Of a stretch of DNA of 64,000 nucleotides, positions 1 through 11,981 are shown piece by piece. The DNA is from Phragmites australis. Lineage: Eukaryota; Streptophyta; Magnoliopsida; Poales; Poaceae. The translations under genes were made by a program, and so were the position numbers. The DNA is taken from NCBI RefSeq assembly GCF_958298935.1, contig NC_084943.1, forward strand, positions 3,420,001-3,484,000. The letters are read 5' to 3'. The notes beneath the pieces are model-generated. The model made no database searches, was not told where the DNA came from, and saw nothing but the letters and a program-made list of their open reading frames with translations. Numbering within the stretch: position 1 is the stretch's first letter; the number at the start of each line of letters is the position of its first letter.

Positions 1-140
1 TGTAGCATCTCCGACTCATGTTACATCAAATTAAAAAAATCTCACCTTTTTCGCTGCTTCCAATCACTATAGAAGCACGCCGGAACACATTGTAGCCATC
101 AAATTCCACCAGAAAATTAAGAAAAGAAAAGAAATCTCAC

Positions 141-446
141 CTTATCGGTGACAATGCCGGAGAGGAGGCCTTGGACAGCCTCAGCTTCTTCACTGTCCTC
201 TCCCCACTGCCCAAACCCAAACGGCCAAACCCAATGAAAATCCAATCTTTGGCGATCCCGGTCCAAGCCGAGGCAAAGAAAGAAGAATGCCGAGGCTGGA
301 CAAGCTCACGTTAGTTGCTTGGGGGAGGCCCTCCCGTTCCCGTTGGCGGCGGCGGCTGAGGGGTCGTCGGACTTGCGGGAGGAGGCCGACGGCGGCCGGC
401 TGCGGGTGCGGCGGCTAGGTGGCGCCGCGGATGTGGCTGCGCTCAT
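141..446 (-). pseudogene. CBS-domain protein (CBSCBSPB-like) exon 1 fragment, internally deleted
   Basis: Read on the minus strand, positions 446 to about 306 encode a Ser/Arg/Pro-rich leader with the stretch RSRPPSASSRKSDDPSAAAA, like the N-terminus of plant CBSCBSPB proteins (paired CBS domains plus a PB1 domain). Near 200-165 follows GERTVKKLRLSKA, the segment that precedes the first CBS domain in that family, and then, in a different frame, GLLSGIVTDK (about 172-141), which normally lies some 30 residues further on. The join therefore looks like an internal deletion with frame loss. The GLLSGIVTDK end is followed by GTGAGA, a plausible splice donor, so this was probably a genomic copy of exon 1 rather than cDNA. 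The rest of the gene is not recognisable in the 140 bases to the left. Family assignment is from motif memory and is moderately sure; function is lost. Confidence 0.5.
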
Positions 447-3410
447 GGCGATGGCTGCGGCGAGAGCTCGAGGCAGTTGGGAGGTGGCGGCGGCCAGCAA
501 TGCTTAGCATGATAGTTCACAACGAGCTGAAATCACCTGTAAATCCTGCTGTCAAGTCAGAGGATCCCGATTCCCTGACCTTTTACAAAGTTTACTTCAT
601 GGCTTTGGATTTTTCAGACGTTGAATTTGCTTTGCTACTTCCATTTGATTTAATTTAGCTTTACTCCACAGAAAAGAACTAGAAAACCTCAGCCGATTAA
701 TCAGATTTTCCTGAAGAGGTGGAGGAGCGAGTGGGAAAACGTGGCACTGCCAACGGTCTCATCTCGTTAGCCACGGTTGATTTTCCTGAAGAGGTATTTT
801 CTACGACAATGTTATGATTAATTCTAATTTAATATAGTTAAAAAGCATCTTTACTCCATTCCTCTTAAAAGTTTGTTGTGCAAACTGCAAAGTTAGTTTT
901 TTTTTTTTTTGTTTAGAAAATGTTGGGACTAGTGACAAGCTGAGCTAGTGAGCTATATGTAAGTTTGTATTTTTCATACAAAAGTCCACTCATACTTTGT
1001 AAAGAACTAGTAATCTAGATATGTCTAAAGCCACAAATGAACTTGTCGGAGTAGGGTCATCACTCTTCTAAGACTCCAAATGCAGGATATTATAATCTAG
1101 TTTAGCACTAACAACGTGACAAATGCAGGGCCTCACCGAAAATCCAGCAATTAGCAAAATACTGTATTGTAAATACACCCATAGCCCATTAACTCAGTCA
1201 GCATTGACCCTCCAACGCCTGAACCACGTGCACACGGTCCATGCTCCCGTATCTCACCGTCCCTTGCGGCGGACGCAGCCAAGGGCGGATCAAGGGGCTG
1301 TCTACTGCTTCGCAGTTCATGGAAGTTCTCTTGAGCCGTCCTAATAATTTATATGCAGCGTGATAAAATAGATGAAAATAGTAATTTACTTTTTCATTAT
1401 ATAGCTTAGGACTAAAAATAATTTTAAAAAGTAGTACATAGCATAATAAAATATTAGTGAATTTTTTCAGATTTTTGAGATTTTATTTAAGGCACAAACA
1501 ATTGCTAGAGGTTATAAAGGTAGCATTTTTTGAGAATTTTAATTTAAATTTTACATAGGATTTTTATGTGAATCCAAATAAAATGGGTTGCACATGGATT
1601 ATACAACACGTACTAAAAGTTATAGGATTTTTTGAAAGATGAAAAACCACTAATTTTTAGAGAAACAGAAGACCGTCGTGCCTATAAACAGTACTATTTG
1701 TAAATAGTAAATTTCGAACGGAAGAATAATCGCAGAAATGGTAGTTTTATGAGAAGAAACTCCCAGATAGTGGTAGTTTTGTGAAATAGCCATAAAAAGT
1801 GATAGCTTTGTGACTATTAAATTAAGAAAGTGGTGAGTTTGTGAAATTAACTTATTTTTTATGGATGATGGAAAGGGAGAAAAGGAGAACAGAAAGAGAA
1901 AGAAGAGGAGATTTGGATGAGCATCTCTGTTGAGCTCTTCTGCATTCACCATTGGACATAGCGAAGTTATGGAGGAAAGATTATCTTCATCCTCCATCTT
2001 ATCTCTCTTCTCTTTATTCTTAAAAAAATAGAGCTTATGAGGTATAAGGGGAGTGCCAGCCGGTAAGAGGGCTTGAGCTCCTCCTGTCTGCTAGAGTGTG
2101 ATTGTTTATTCATATGGATCGTATATATGGGTTAAGTGAGTTATATTTGTTGAGAAAAAGAGTATTTAGTTGGTTATATCTGTCTGAAAAGGTTGAGTTA
2201 AAATTCTATTTGGTTGATCAAATCTGAGACCACATGAGTGGATATCAGAATTGAGATTGTGATTGATTGTGCGTATATAAATTTATGATACTAACAAGTG
2301 AACCTGTCAGTATTAACGGATGCAAGCTCTATATCCACCAAAGCAAACTGATATAGAAACTAGCTACGAACATACATTTGCATCTACTCGAACTAAGTCC
2401 CTTCTAAACCAAACTAGAGACGAGCATTTACATCTACTCAACAGATTAAAATTATACAGACAACCAAAATATTTTTTTAAGTTGCGACGCGCGGGACGAG
2501 CAACAGGTCCCACACTTTGGAAATATTGCGGCGGTCTCGAACAAGGGCACGTGGTTGTCCAGGCGGAAGGCTGCTGCGGTGCCACGTCATGGGAGGAACA
2601 CAAACGGACGGACGGAGGAGACGGGCCAGACGAATTTGGCGGTGCTGATGCCTCCGCATGTTATGTCAGTCAGGGAGTGACACAAGTGGATGGACGAATC
2701 TTGAGGGCCAAAGCGACGCAACGAGGACGACACGAGGAAATCCACTTGCATGGACGAAGAAAATCTAGAGCAACATCACACTTGTCATATGTACTGTTGT
2801 TGTGCTAAATTTAGGATACAAGTTTGTATTTTTTAATTATTAAGTTGATCCAATTTTTTTTAAAAAGTAAAGACTTACTCTGCCTATATATAAGCTAAAG
2901 AAAAAATAAACTAAGTAGTGATTAAAACTATTTATTAGGCACTTACATCTCTAACTATTACACAAGCATATGAAAACGCTCAAATTACAATCAATCGTCT
3001 AAACCATCCATCCAAAACAAGTAGTTATCGTGCTTCTTCTTCCTCTCACCAAACCTACTACCTACAGATATTGTTTTTCCTCCCATGCTTGCCTCCGCCT
3101 TACCGGCCTCCCCGTGTCTTTGGCCATCCACCGGCGCATTAACCTGGCTTTGATATAAGACTTGCTCCCGCCATAATCCTTCCTAACTGGCACAACCTCA
3201 CCCGGCAGTGTCCCTGTCGTCCTGCCCCAGCGTCTGCCAATAGTGTCGGCCGGCCTACTACCCTGGGCCTTCCTCTAAGCTCAGAACACCTCACAACCCT
3301 GAAAAACCCCTCCTACAATTTGAAATCATGCAAGGCCACATAAGAGAAGGAATGAGGCAAACATCAATTGTAAAAAATAAGATAATTAAAGTATTGAAGC
3401 CTATTGAAGT
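447..3410. other. Non-coding stretch, no gene recognised
   Basis: I see no supported gene here. The stretch is mostly A+T-rich with scattered short open frames. GATTTTCCTGAAGAGGT occurs twice, near 704 and 779. Around 2480-2770 is a G+C-richer patch without recognisable protein. On the minus strand about 3000-3110 reads as an open peptide (KTISVGSRFGERKKKHDNYL) that could be a captured gene scrap but that I cannot name. Confidence 0.6.
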
Positions 3411-3561
3411 TGTCGAGGGTTAGTCCCCGACAATGATTCTAGGGTATACCGGTCGATGAACGCGTGAACAACGCTTACGATGTGTGTATTTGTGATGAAC
3501 TCAAGAACATATGGATTATCCAGGTTCAGACCTCCTGAAGGATAACAGTCCTACGTCCTAT
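3411..3561. mobile_element. Truncated LTR fragment
   Basis: It begins TGTCGAGGG and carries a segment with the layout of grass gypsy LTR R/U5 regions (CAGGTTCAGACCTCC, then a tract like TAACAGTCCTACGTCCT), comparable to the CAGGTTCGGGCCGCG tract of the full LTRs at 10.3 and 23.2 kb. It stops exactly where the CACTA end begins at 3562, so it was probably cut by that insertion. No internal region follows, and the orientation is probably plus. Confidence 0.4.
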
Positions 3562-6370
3562 CACTACTACAAAACTGGGCTTATATACCGGCCTTTCACT
3601 GCTGCTTCCTCATGGGCCGACAGCCCTATGGATTGAATCAGCCATCGTGGCTTATGAACCGGCAATAATAAGGGTCATCACTATCGGCTGATGGATTGAG
3701 CCGGCAGTGATACCCAGCACCCTCATCACTGCCGGCTGAATCCACTGACCGACAGTGATATATGTACATCACTGCCGATGGATTATATGAGCCAGCAATG
3801 ATGTCCTCCTCTTCTCCACCTTCTTCTACCTTGAGCTAACAGAGCCATTTCAGAACCATAAGAATAAATTTAGAAGTCTACAATATAGAAACTTTAGGTA
3901 TGAGCATATTTATTTTTGATTTTTAATGAATTAGAAAAATTAGCCGTGATATTTAGGTATGTAGCAAGATTTAGTTGTATTTTTTATATTTTATTTAATT
4001 AGCAACCTCCAATATTAAAACTTTAGGTATGAGCGTATTTATTTTTAATTTTTCAGGGTTGAATAATAAAGAAATTTTTTAGGGATGGTACAAAAAATAC
4101 TCATCGGAAGTGGACGTGGTTTTACTTGGAGCAAGTCGTAGGTTCAAGTCCCGGCGCGCGCGTAGCCAAATCAAATTTTTTTTGCTCCCCGCACCTGTAG
4201 TGAAAGGGGTTTCACTACCGGTGGACTTTGGGCCGACAGTGAAACCCCTTTCACTGCCGGTTGTCCTATTGAGCCGGCAGTGAAGGTCCACTTTCACTAC
4301 CCGTGGACTTCTTCAGCTGGTAGTGAATGCCCCCCTATAAAACTGCTCGACGCGTCGCGCCCTCTGACACTTAGAAAATTTTCCCCCTTCGTCGCAGCCC
4401 CCCCTACGGCCCCCACCCTAGCCTCCCCTTCTCGGAGTCTTGCCATCCCTGGAGCCCGTCGTCCCCGTCCCGGAGCCCCGCCGTCCCAAGGTTATTGACG
4501 ACATCTCCCGCCACCCTCCTCCTCTCCTCTCCTTTTGGGAGTTCCTTAAGTTATGGCGGTATTTTCCACTCTAACCTGTTGTTGAACATCCAACAGTATT
4601 GGTCTATGTATGCCTTTGGTATTGCTGAAATGATATTGGAGTATTAAGAAATTTAGCTCGAGGAATGATGGCCAATGGTACACATTTGCTGTAAATTTAG
4701 CTCCAGTTTGGGGTGTAATGTTGGAACAAGCAAAATGTATGTTCTTGTAGGAGTGAAAGTATTGGTGTCTGTTTGCACATTTAGCTGCAAATCCTTGGCT
4801 TATGCAGTTCTGCAATCGTCAAGGGGGGGAAGGTCTAGAATGGAAGTTTTATGGTGTAGTTTGAAACTTTGAATGAGGAATGCTTATCACTGTAATGCAA
4901 TGCACATTATCATTTATCTGGATGAGAATTCCTCTTGGATAGTGTCATGTTTTGATTGCTGGGGTGATAGCCATAAAATGGTAAACACTGGTATGAGTTG
5001 GGAGGGTGCTAATCGTTGGATAGAAATGTTGGTATAAATGTTAAGGTTATGTCAAGTGCTTGTGTGAACAGAACAAGGATCGAACATCTGATGCGATGAA
5101 GATCATGGAGCCTTGTTAATGACCTTTTCTGCATATCAAATTTATATCAAAGTTGTATCTCTTGTTTATGCATATCTTAACTGCACTGTTTTCTTACTTG
5201 TTTTAGTTTGTTGCAAATGATGAAATTGGAGAACTATTTACCATACATATGACTGCAAAGCTAGACTGGGATGGTTATTACACATGCACCTTGCAGCTTG
5301 CAGTCGTATATAATTATCTCCATAATCTGATGCGGATCAATGAAATAATAGACTCTTTGTTGGGTTTTCTTCTTTTGAAATACAATAAAATAGTGGCGAT
5401 GATGATATGGCTCGAGGCTGTATTTATTTATTATTTTTAGGACTTTAGTACTTATTACATGTTTGGAGAGGAAGCATTTTTCTCAAGGTAGCATTTATGT
5501 GCCAGTCCTACTAGTTCATAGAGCACCTTCTCTCAAGACAATACTTTCTCTCTGAACATGTAATCCGTATTGAAGTTCTAATAAGGCCATTTGCTAGAGC
5601 CACTATGCCTAATAGTTTCTTATAAGAACATTCTTTGTGTTACTGTGGTTTGTAGTATATCATTTTTGCATATTATTTAAAATTTAGGACAGCTATGACA
5701 TAATATGTTGTTTATCATGGTCGACAAAGTAGAGTGTTTTACAGTTGGGAGGAATGCCACGCACAAGTTAATGGATTTAAATGAGCATGTTACAAAGGAT
5801 ACAAGTCCAAATATGAAGCTATTGCGGCATACAACAGTCAAGTCATCCAAGCCGAGCTAAAATTGGCTAACTTCAAAAATAAGAAGTGTGATTTCACGTA
5901 TAAAGATGTCATAATCCTAGTTCTGGTAGTAATCATTATCATTTTGCTATATAAGATGATGTGGCTTGTAAAATCAATGTGTTAACTATCAGTACCTTTA
6001 GGCCTATTTTGCTATGTGAGATGTGACTTTTTTTTTGTTAAATGTGGTCGTAACATACTCATTACAATATTATATGTGTATGCATTCTATCTATCGACTC
6101 CTTCATGGTTATCTCACTCTTTCGACAACCTCCCTCCCTCCCTCGTTGGCATAAAGGTATTGAATTACATTACATGTCTCATTGTATGCATGTATTGAGT
6201 GGGAGAGAGACAGAGAGATCAAGGACGGAGAGATCGAGGACAGGGCCAGAGTAGAAAAGGGGAGGCACAACACTGCCAGCTGAAACTACCAACCGACAGT
6301 GATACCCAGTGAATCACTGCTGGTCGTATCCTTTAGTCGGCAGTGATAACCCCTTTCACTAAGGCCTAAT
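3562..6370. mobile_element. Non-autonomous or truncated CACTA-type transposon
   Basis: The left end is CACTACTACAAAACTGGGC, a typical CACTA terminus. It is followed by many subterminal repeats in both orientations with the core CACTGCCGGCT / GCCGACAGTGAT (3590-3800, 4190-4330, 6270-6365). Between 4318 and 4500 there is a TATAAAACTGCTCGACG tract and a C-rich leader that resemble the 5' untranslated part of a CACTA transposase gene, but no transposase coding sequence follows. A matching right terminus (TAGTAGTG) is not visible near 6370, so that end is set by the last subterminal repeat and the element is probably truncated. The interior 4550-6250 holds no recognisable gene. Confidence 0.6.
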
Positions 6371-6721
6371 GGATATCATCATTACCATAGGATATCGTCA
6401 ACATAAGCGGCCGGGCAGGGTTAGGGCTTGTGAGAAAAAGTTCATGAGTGTGCTTTTTACATATATCGAGAACTTGTACTAAAATTTGAAATTCCATTTT
6501 ATATATACCAGGTCACCCCCTTGTGTCTCGCCATGGTCTCACTTCTTTATTGAAGAAATTCCTCTCCTCTCATGCTACTATAGCAAAAGCTTTACCAACA
6601 TAAAAAATACACAAGGTTGTTTTACTCAGCACATGATGGAAGATATAAATAGTCCTCACAATCCAAAAAGGTGGAAGATCTAATTTGCCACTTCTACGTG
6701 GTGCATCGGTTCATGCATTTT

Positions 6722-7164
6722 GAGTGTGTTTGGTTGTCCGTATAGATTTTTATAGAGCTACGGTGTATATTCTGGATAAGTGGAAGTAGGCTGAGCGAAT
6801 GTAGTGACTCTAAAAAGAAAAGTGTTTGGTTGCTTTTATGAGCGGATATAGTGACCCTGTACCTGTAGATGCAATAACCATGTGAAGGTGTTTGGTTGCT
6901 TGTATGGGTAGATGCAGTGACCCTGCACCTGAGGCTGACGAGTGGGCTCGTTGCAACACTGTATCAGATGCAATGCATCCACCGGGCCAGGCTCCAGAGT
7001 GAAGCTCGATTCGGATGTATCCACCAGGTCAGGCTCTAACTATATAATTGCATCCGCGGACGCGGGGAGGAACAATGCATGCAGTCAACAAAACAACCTT
7101 CTCTACGAGAATATACGCACAGGCAAAGCCAGGATGCCTCTAATGTAGGCAACCAAACACAGCC
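6722..7164. mobile_element. MITE with GTGTGTTTGGTTG terminal inverted repeats
   Basis: The left end reads GAGTGTGTTTGGTTG and the right end, on the other strand, GGCTGTGTTTGGTTGCC, so about 13 of the first 15 bases pair. GTGTTTGGTTGCTT is repeated internally near 6823 and 6888. The length of 443 bp and lack of coding sequence fit a MITE, perhaps PIF/Harbinger-like; a clean target duplication was not established. Confidence 0.55.
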
Positions 7165-7198
7165 TTTGCATTCCAAGCGTGACCAGTCATAGTGACAA

Positions 7199-7909
7199 CA
7201 CTACTATAAAAAGGGTCATCCATGCCCTATCATTATTTCCGTTTTGGTTATAACTGGCAGTGATAAACCATCATTGTCGATTCATAAGCTCAACTAGCAC
7301 ATAAAAAGCTGAGTCATCAAAAACCGACAGTGATAATCGCTATCACTACCGGTTCGTAACACTGTTAGTTTGTAACATTGCCGGTTTGGATGAAGAGAAG
7401 GACGAGGAGGAGGAGAAGGACGACGATGAGGAGGATGACGAGGAGGAGGAGGAGGCCGCCGCCGCCGTCGATGCCGATGACTAGTTCTTCGTCGTGAATG
7501 ATTCCAACTGGTCGTGGTAGGTGTAGTCACGACGGGTGTAGTGATTCTTTTGTGATGACAGCGACCATAAGGTTTTAGGGTTTTTTTTGCGTGCGCGGCC
7601 GCATCATTTGTTTTGGTTGTACAATGACGACTGTTTGCCGTGATTAGGGTTTAGTTAGTAGTGTCATGAAAAATAATGATTCTGGTTTAGTATTATAAAG
7701 CTTAATTAATATGGCATGTTGGTTTCAGTTTCATTTTTTTTATCAGGATTGTGTATCACTACCGGTTCGTAGCTGGAATTGATAGTGCTAGTGAATATCA
7801 GTGTTGGCTCTTAAGCCGACAATGATAATCATGGATTATCACTACCGGTTCAAAAACCGACAGTAATATGGTTTTTGAACTGGTAGTGATGATCCTTTCT
7901 GTAATAGTG
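7199..7909. mobile_element. Small non-autonomous CACTA element
   Basis: Both ends are visible: CACTACTATAAAAAGGGTCATC at the left and, on the opposite strand, CACTATTACAGAAAGGATCATC at the right, about 18 of 22 matching. The three bases outside are CAA and GAA, an imperfect match to the 3-bp target duplication expected for CACTA. Subterminal motifs CACTACCGGTTC and ACCGACAGTGATAA lie just inside both ends. The middle carries a short Glu/Asp-coding tract (7385-7480) ending in a stop, and no transposase. It is 711 bp long. Confidence 0.7.
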
Positions 7910-8926
7910 GAAACATGTCATATAAGGATAGGTTATGTAGATATGTGCACTAACTAATTAAGATGAAACAGCTATGTACCAAGCATTTCACTCTCTAATA
8001 GATCGCAGGCAATGATGCATAATTACTGTGTTTAGAGACCAAATCTGCATCTCTGTCAACACATATGTTGGAGTTGGTAAACATGTCCAATTTCCTGAAC
8101 CCCTAATTCACTTTAGATATGCAACTTCCAGCAAGTAGCATCAATTCTAGAACTGTAAGATGAAACCCACTCTTACATCGCCAATTACTCTCAGTAGCAA
8201 TCAGCCACTCATCACCGCATAAGGGCCGCAAGCTTGTAAATGATTTCTGAATACCCACCCAAACAGTTGCTTTTGAACTCTAAAATTTCAGGAACACGTC
8301 AAAATATGCTTTGTGCAAGTTAATTTATGTACTAGTGTCTTCCTTAATGTTTCAAAAAGCGATAGGCGCTAGGCAGGCATAAGGCTCCGCCTAATGTAGG
8401 TGATTGTACTTTGGTATATTGACATAAAAATAGAGAAAATAGGGAAAATATTGTAGGAACCGTGTGATTTTTTTTTTCACGATCCCAGTTAGAAGCCATA
8501 TGAGATAAGCTATATGGCTGAAATCATGAGAGATAGCAAATATCTACAATGGTTTTGGTTTCAACCCGTCCCAAATAATAATTTCAAATGGGCTCATTGT
8601 GCAACCGTGTGAATTACTCTAGCTAGAATCGTGGGGGACATGAAGGGGCCAGGCTTCTCTCACACGGTTCGTCCAAACACTAGTTAGAAATAAATGTGCT
8701 TCTTCTCACGCGCCGAAGGCTTTTAAGCTCCCATCGGCCAGCCACCTCTCTCTCTCTCTCAACAAAAAAACCCAATGGCATCCCATTTCTCCTCTCTCCT
8801 CCCAATCTCGGCCTCGTGAGCTCCTTCACCTCTCCAACAGCCGCCACAACCTCCTCCGCCATGCCTCCTATGGCCGCTGCTCTTTGGTCGCTAATTAGTT
8901 GGCCCTTCTCATAGTCGGAGGAGGCA
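7910..8926. other. Non-coding stretch with a GGCGCTAGGC repeat scrap
   Basis: No gene is supported. Near 8350-8400 there is a piece of a dispersed grass repeat (TTTCAAAAAGCGATAGGCGCTAGGCA). CT-rich DNA at 8735-8760 lies upstream of the acidic ORF and could be its leader. Confidence 0.5.
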
Positions 8927-9539
8927 ATGGAGGTATCGTTGGAGCAGATGAGCTCTAAGCTCTCCATCGAGTTGGAGGAGGCCGATGACGATGAAGACAT
9001 CGACATTTGGTGGGAGGGCCCTCCACCGCTGCTGCCCTCAGACGAGGATGACACGCTGTTGGGATTTGACGAGGAGGAGGAAGATGAGGAGAAGGGCAAC
9101 GTGAACGAGGAAGATGAATAAGAGGAAGAGTCAGAGGAGGGTAGTGACGATGAGAAAGAGGAAGACCCTGAGGAGGATGGCGCCGGTGTGGAAGAGGAAG
9201 AGCCAGAGGAGGGTGACCCCAGTGAGAAAGAGGAAGATCCGGAGGAGGACGGCGCTAGCGATGAAGAGGAGGACGTCAGCTGGAACTCTGATCCAGAGGA
9301 GGCTAGTGGTGAGGTTGAGGAAGAGGACAATGCCTCTGAGGAAGAAAAGGATGAATGGTAGCGAGGTGGTGGACGTCGAGGCTCTACCGACACCAACGCC
9401 ATGGGCCACATCGCTGACTTCTACGATGACGATGATGACTCTGACGACAACGACGAAGACTTCGATGACGATGGTCCCCCTAGGCTTCTACGCCATCAGC
9501 CACTCTGCCGCCTTCGGTGTCTGGTCGACGAAGCGTCAT
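8927..9539 (+). pseudogene. Broken Glu/Asp-rich acidic protein ORF, function unknown
   Basis: From the ATG at 8927 a single frame encodes MEVSLEQMSSKLSIELEEAD, then a long acidic stretch of EEEE/DEE runs with repeats of the type EEDPEEDGA. The frame is broken by TAA at 9119-9121 (in a run of GAA/GAG codons) and by TAG near 9358, after which the same frame continues with a run of Asp (FYDDDDDSDDND) to about 9539. The strong purine bias makes a very long Ser-rich mirror frame on the other strand, which I take as a shadow. I do not recognise the family; proteins of this kind in grasses are often transposon-associated. It could be a captured fragment or the remains of an element's accessory gene. 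Confidence 0.4.
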
Positions 9540-10109
9540 AGGCTAGGTTAGGCTAGATTAGTGTCATTGTAGGTCATGCATGCTAATCCAAAATTTGCAG
9601 TTTGGAATTAGCTTCCTTTTGTAATCTGGATGCGGGATTTTATGTTAATCCGGATCTTTTGTGTAACTATGTTACCACGAAGAAGAACTCTTGTGTTTCC
9701 AAAGAAACAATGACCACTTTCGCATTATTACCAACCACCTTTTGGTCGTTACTAATGTTGTGGTGGTCAACTTTGGAGCATTAACGACTACCATTTAGTA
9801 TCAACAACCACATCATTTAGTACAAACAGTGGAAAGCAAAGAACGGATAAAGCTAGTTCACACCGCACTCATTGATGACTAATGAAAAGGGTCGCTAGTG
9901 AAATCCAACGCGCAATCAGTCACTGATATGAGTTTTAGCAACTAAGTCGGTTACATTGATTTGCTTCGATCTGTACCTCTGAATCAAAAGAACTGTGTAT
10001 AGATCACAGACTGTTATGCCTGTAATTAACCACGGGCAACCTCTTGAACGTCGGGGAGTTGTTTGTTGCATCAGTTTGAAGGTGAGATTGAGCCAAAAGA
10101 TGACCGACG
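9540..10109. other. Non-coding stretch, possible decayed DNA-transposon end
   Basis: No gene is seen. Around 9700-9800 there are repeated ACCACCTTTTGGTCGTTA / GGTGGTCAACTTT motifs that resemble subterminal repeats of CACTA-like elements, but no terminus could be placed. Confidence 0.4.
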
Positions 10110-10114
10110 GCCAT

Positions 10115-11467
10115 TGTAGGAGGATTAACTCCTGTCGCAGGGATCCCGAGAGACCCCTTTTTAGAGATTCGGCCGAGGGATGATCCTGAATAAGTTCGTC
10201 GGAGAAATAAATGGAAGTGGATGTAAATGCAATGGCCGGTGGTTGGAGGACGATCGACCTAGTGCAAAGGGAAGTAAATGCACCGGGGTTTAGACAGGTT
10301 CGGGCCGCGCAGAGGTGTAATACCCTACTCTTGTATGGATGTAATAACTGTCCTTGAGGAAATCTCTCAAGGATGTTGCTGGTTACAAGAATATTTCTCT
10401 AACTAAGAGCGTGAGGCTCCTTGTTCTTGGGGCTTCTGTGTTCGATGCTTGCGGTCTCTAGCTCGATTGCTTGTTGTTCATTCGGTCCTTATCCTTCGTT
10501 TCTCTTGGGTCGGGCCGCCTTTTCCTCCTGTGTGCCGACTCTTTTATGCACTCACCGGCTGTGACATGCCCCAAACGGGAAGGAGGGGGGCACAAGTTTC
10601 AAGACGCCATGACTGGGAAAGGCGTCATCATTTCTTCTGGGTGAAGTGACCGGGGGGTGGAAAACGCGGCGCACGCCTGGTCACCTGTCACCATAAACGC
10701 CCTGGCAACGGGCGTCGTAGGGAGGGCCCACCGGGCAGCCGCAGAGCAACCCGGCATGCCCGCCCTGTCTTGTTCCTTTGCCACAACAGGGCGGCAGACG
10801 GAATGCCTTGATCCTGGCGATGTTATCCCGAGATACGCCGGATGATACGGGACGGGACCCGTGCAATTAATAGCCCCACGCCTCCCTGCCAAAACATGGC
10901 AGGAAACTGACACTGCGGCGGGAGCAGTTGGGGATGTCAGGCCACGCACGCTCATTAAATGCGGCTTCGGACCTCTGACTGATTGACACATCATCGGTGG
11001 GCCCCTCGGGGGCCTTTCTGGGTCGTCGGGGTACCGAGTGCTCGGGGGTACTGTTCACCTCCCTGAGCACTCTTATATGAACCTTCGGGGAACCAGGTGC
11101 TCGAGGGCTGCCGCGCGCAGCCCCGAGCACTCTTTGTGTGGATCCTCGGGGAACCGAGTGCTCGAGGACTACTGCCTGCAACCCCGAGCACTCTCTCCCG
11201 GAACTTTTAGCTCTTCTGACCATCAGGGGACGAGGGTGCTCGGGGGTGACCAGGCACCGGCCCGAGCACTTTCTTCCCGGTACTTAGACTCCGTGAGTCA
11301 TCGGGGAACTGGGGTGCCCGGGGACCAGTGACTGTGGCCCCGAGCACCTTCTCCCGAAACTTGGACTTTCCTCACCTCGCAGGAAGGACCTCGCGGGATG
11401 GTGACACATGGCGGACGGCTGGCCTGGCCTCGGGACTCAGGGACCCCCGGTTCCTGATACACCGATA
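10115..11467 (-). repeat. 3' LTR of the gypsy element (left copy)
   Basis: This is the direct repeat of 22980-24361, 1353 bp against 1382 bp; part of the difference is two extra ~15-bp CCGAGCACTCTCTC-type units in the right copy. At 11030-11345 it carries about five alternating GTGCTCGGGG and CCCCGAGCAC blocks, which can pair as hairpins. On the minus strand CATAAAAG at 10541-10548 is the TATA candidate. Confidence 0.93.
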
Positions 11468-11480
11468 GTAGCCCCCGAGC
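11468..11480 (-). other. Polypurine tract candidate
   Basis: On the minus strand GCTCGGGGGCTAC lies directly before the 3' LTR, the position from which plus-strand DNA synthesis is primed in LTR retrotransposons. The tract is short but of the form common in related grass elements. Confidence 0.6.
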
Positions 11481-11823
11481 CTATTGGCAGGCGGTGGCAC
11501 AGAGACTGCGGATGGGCCCTTCGTCGCGAACGAGACTGAGGCTGGCGTGGACGCCACATGGCAAGCTTTCAAGAGGTGACCCTTCAGATCCGGGCCTCTG
11601 GTACGGCCCAACGGGGAGACGAGTGGACGCGCGTCCATACAACTCCCGAAGGGCATGACAACGGGACGGATGGCACGCGCGGCCGCTGCGCAGATCGAGG
11701 AAAATACGCCTAGCAGCCGCTGACGCCGCACGACCAGCGGGAGATTCGCCTGGCGGTTGCGTCGACCGAGGAAACCGTCCCGCCGAGTGCACCGTTGGCA
11801 GGAGATGTTTGAATTCTCTGAGA

Positions 11824-11830
11824 TATAAAA
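11824..11830 (+). promoter_or_regulatory. TATA box of the antisense gene
   Basis: TATAAAA, in the context GAGATATAAAAGGAGG, lies about 155 bp before the ATG at 11982 and is followed by a pyrimidine-rich leader (CCCCCCTCTTTACGCC). This is on the strand opposite to the element's own LTR promoter, so the antisense gene appears to have a private promoter. TATA plus pyrimidine-rich leader is normal for plant RNA polymerase II genes. Confidence 0.6.
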
Positions 11831-11981
11831 GGAGGAGGGGATCGATCCGCCCCCCTCTTTACGCCATCTTGCGATCTTGCTCTCATTTCCTTCGCGCTCC
11901 TGAGCCCCTAGAATCCCTTAGGCGATCGGAGCGCTTCCCTTTCTTCCTTTCCACCACCCAGACAACCTCCCATCCGACGAG

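Noticed and set aside
8680..9411. 243-residue Ser-rich open frame on the minus strand
   Set aside because: It is the mirror of the GAG/GAA-rich acidic frame on the plus strand; poly-Ser is expected from that base bias and there is no other gene evidence.
11030..11345. Regularly spaced repeats that superficially resemble a CRISPR-like array
   Set aside because: They lie in a plant LTR, are inverted as well as direct, vary in length and recur in the partner LTR.
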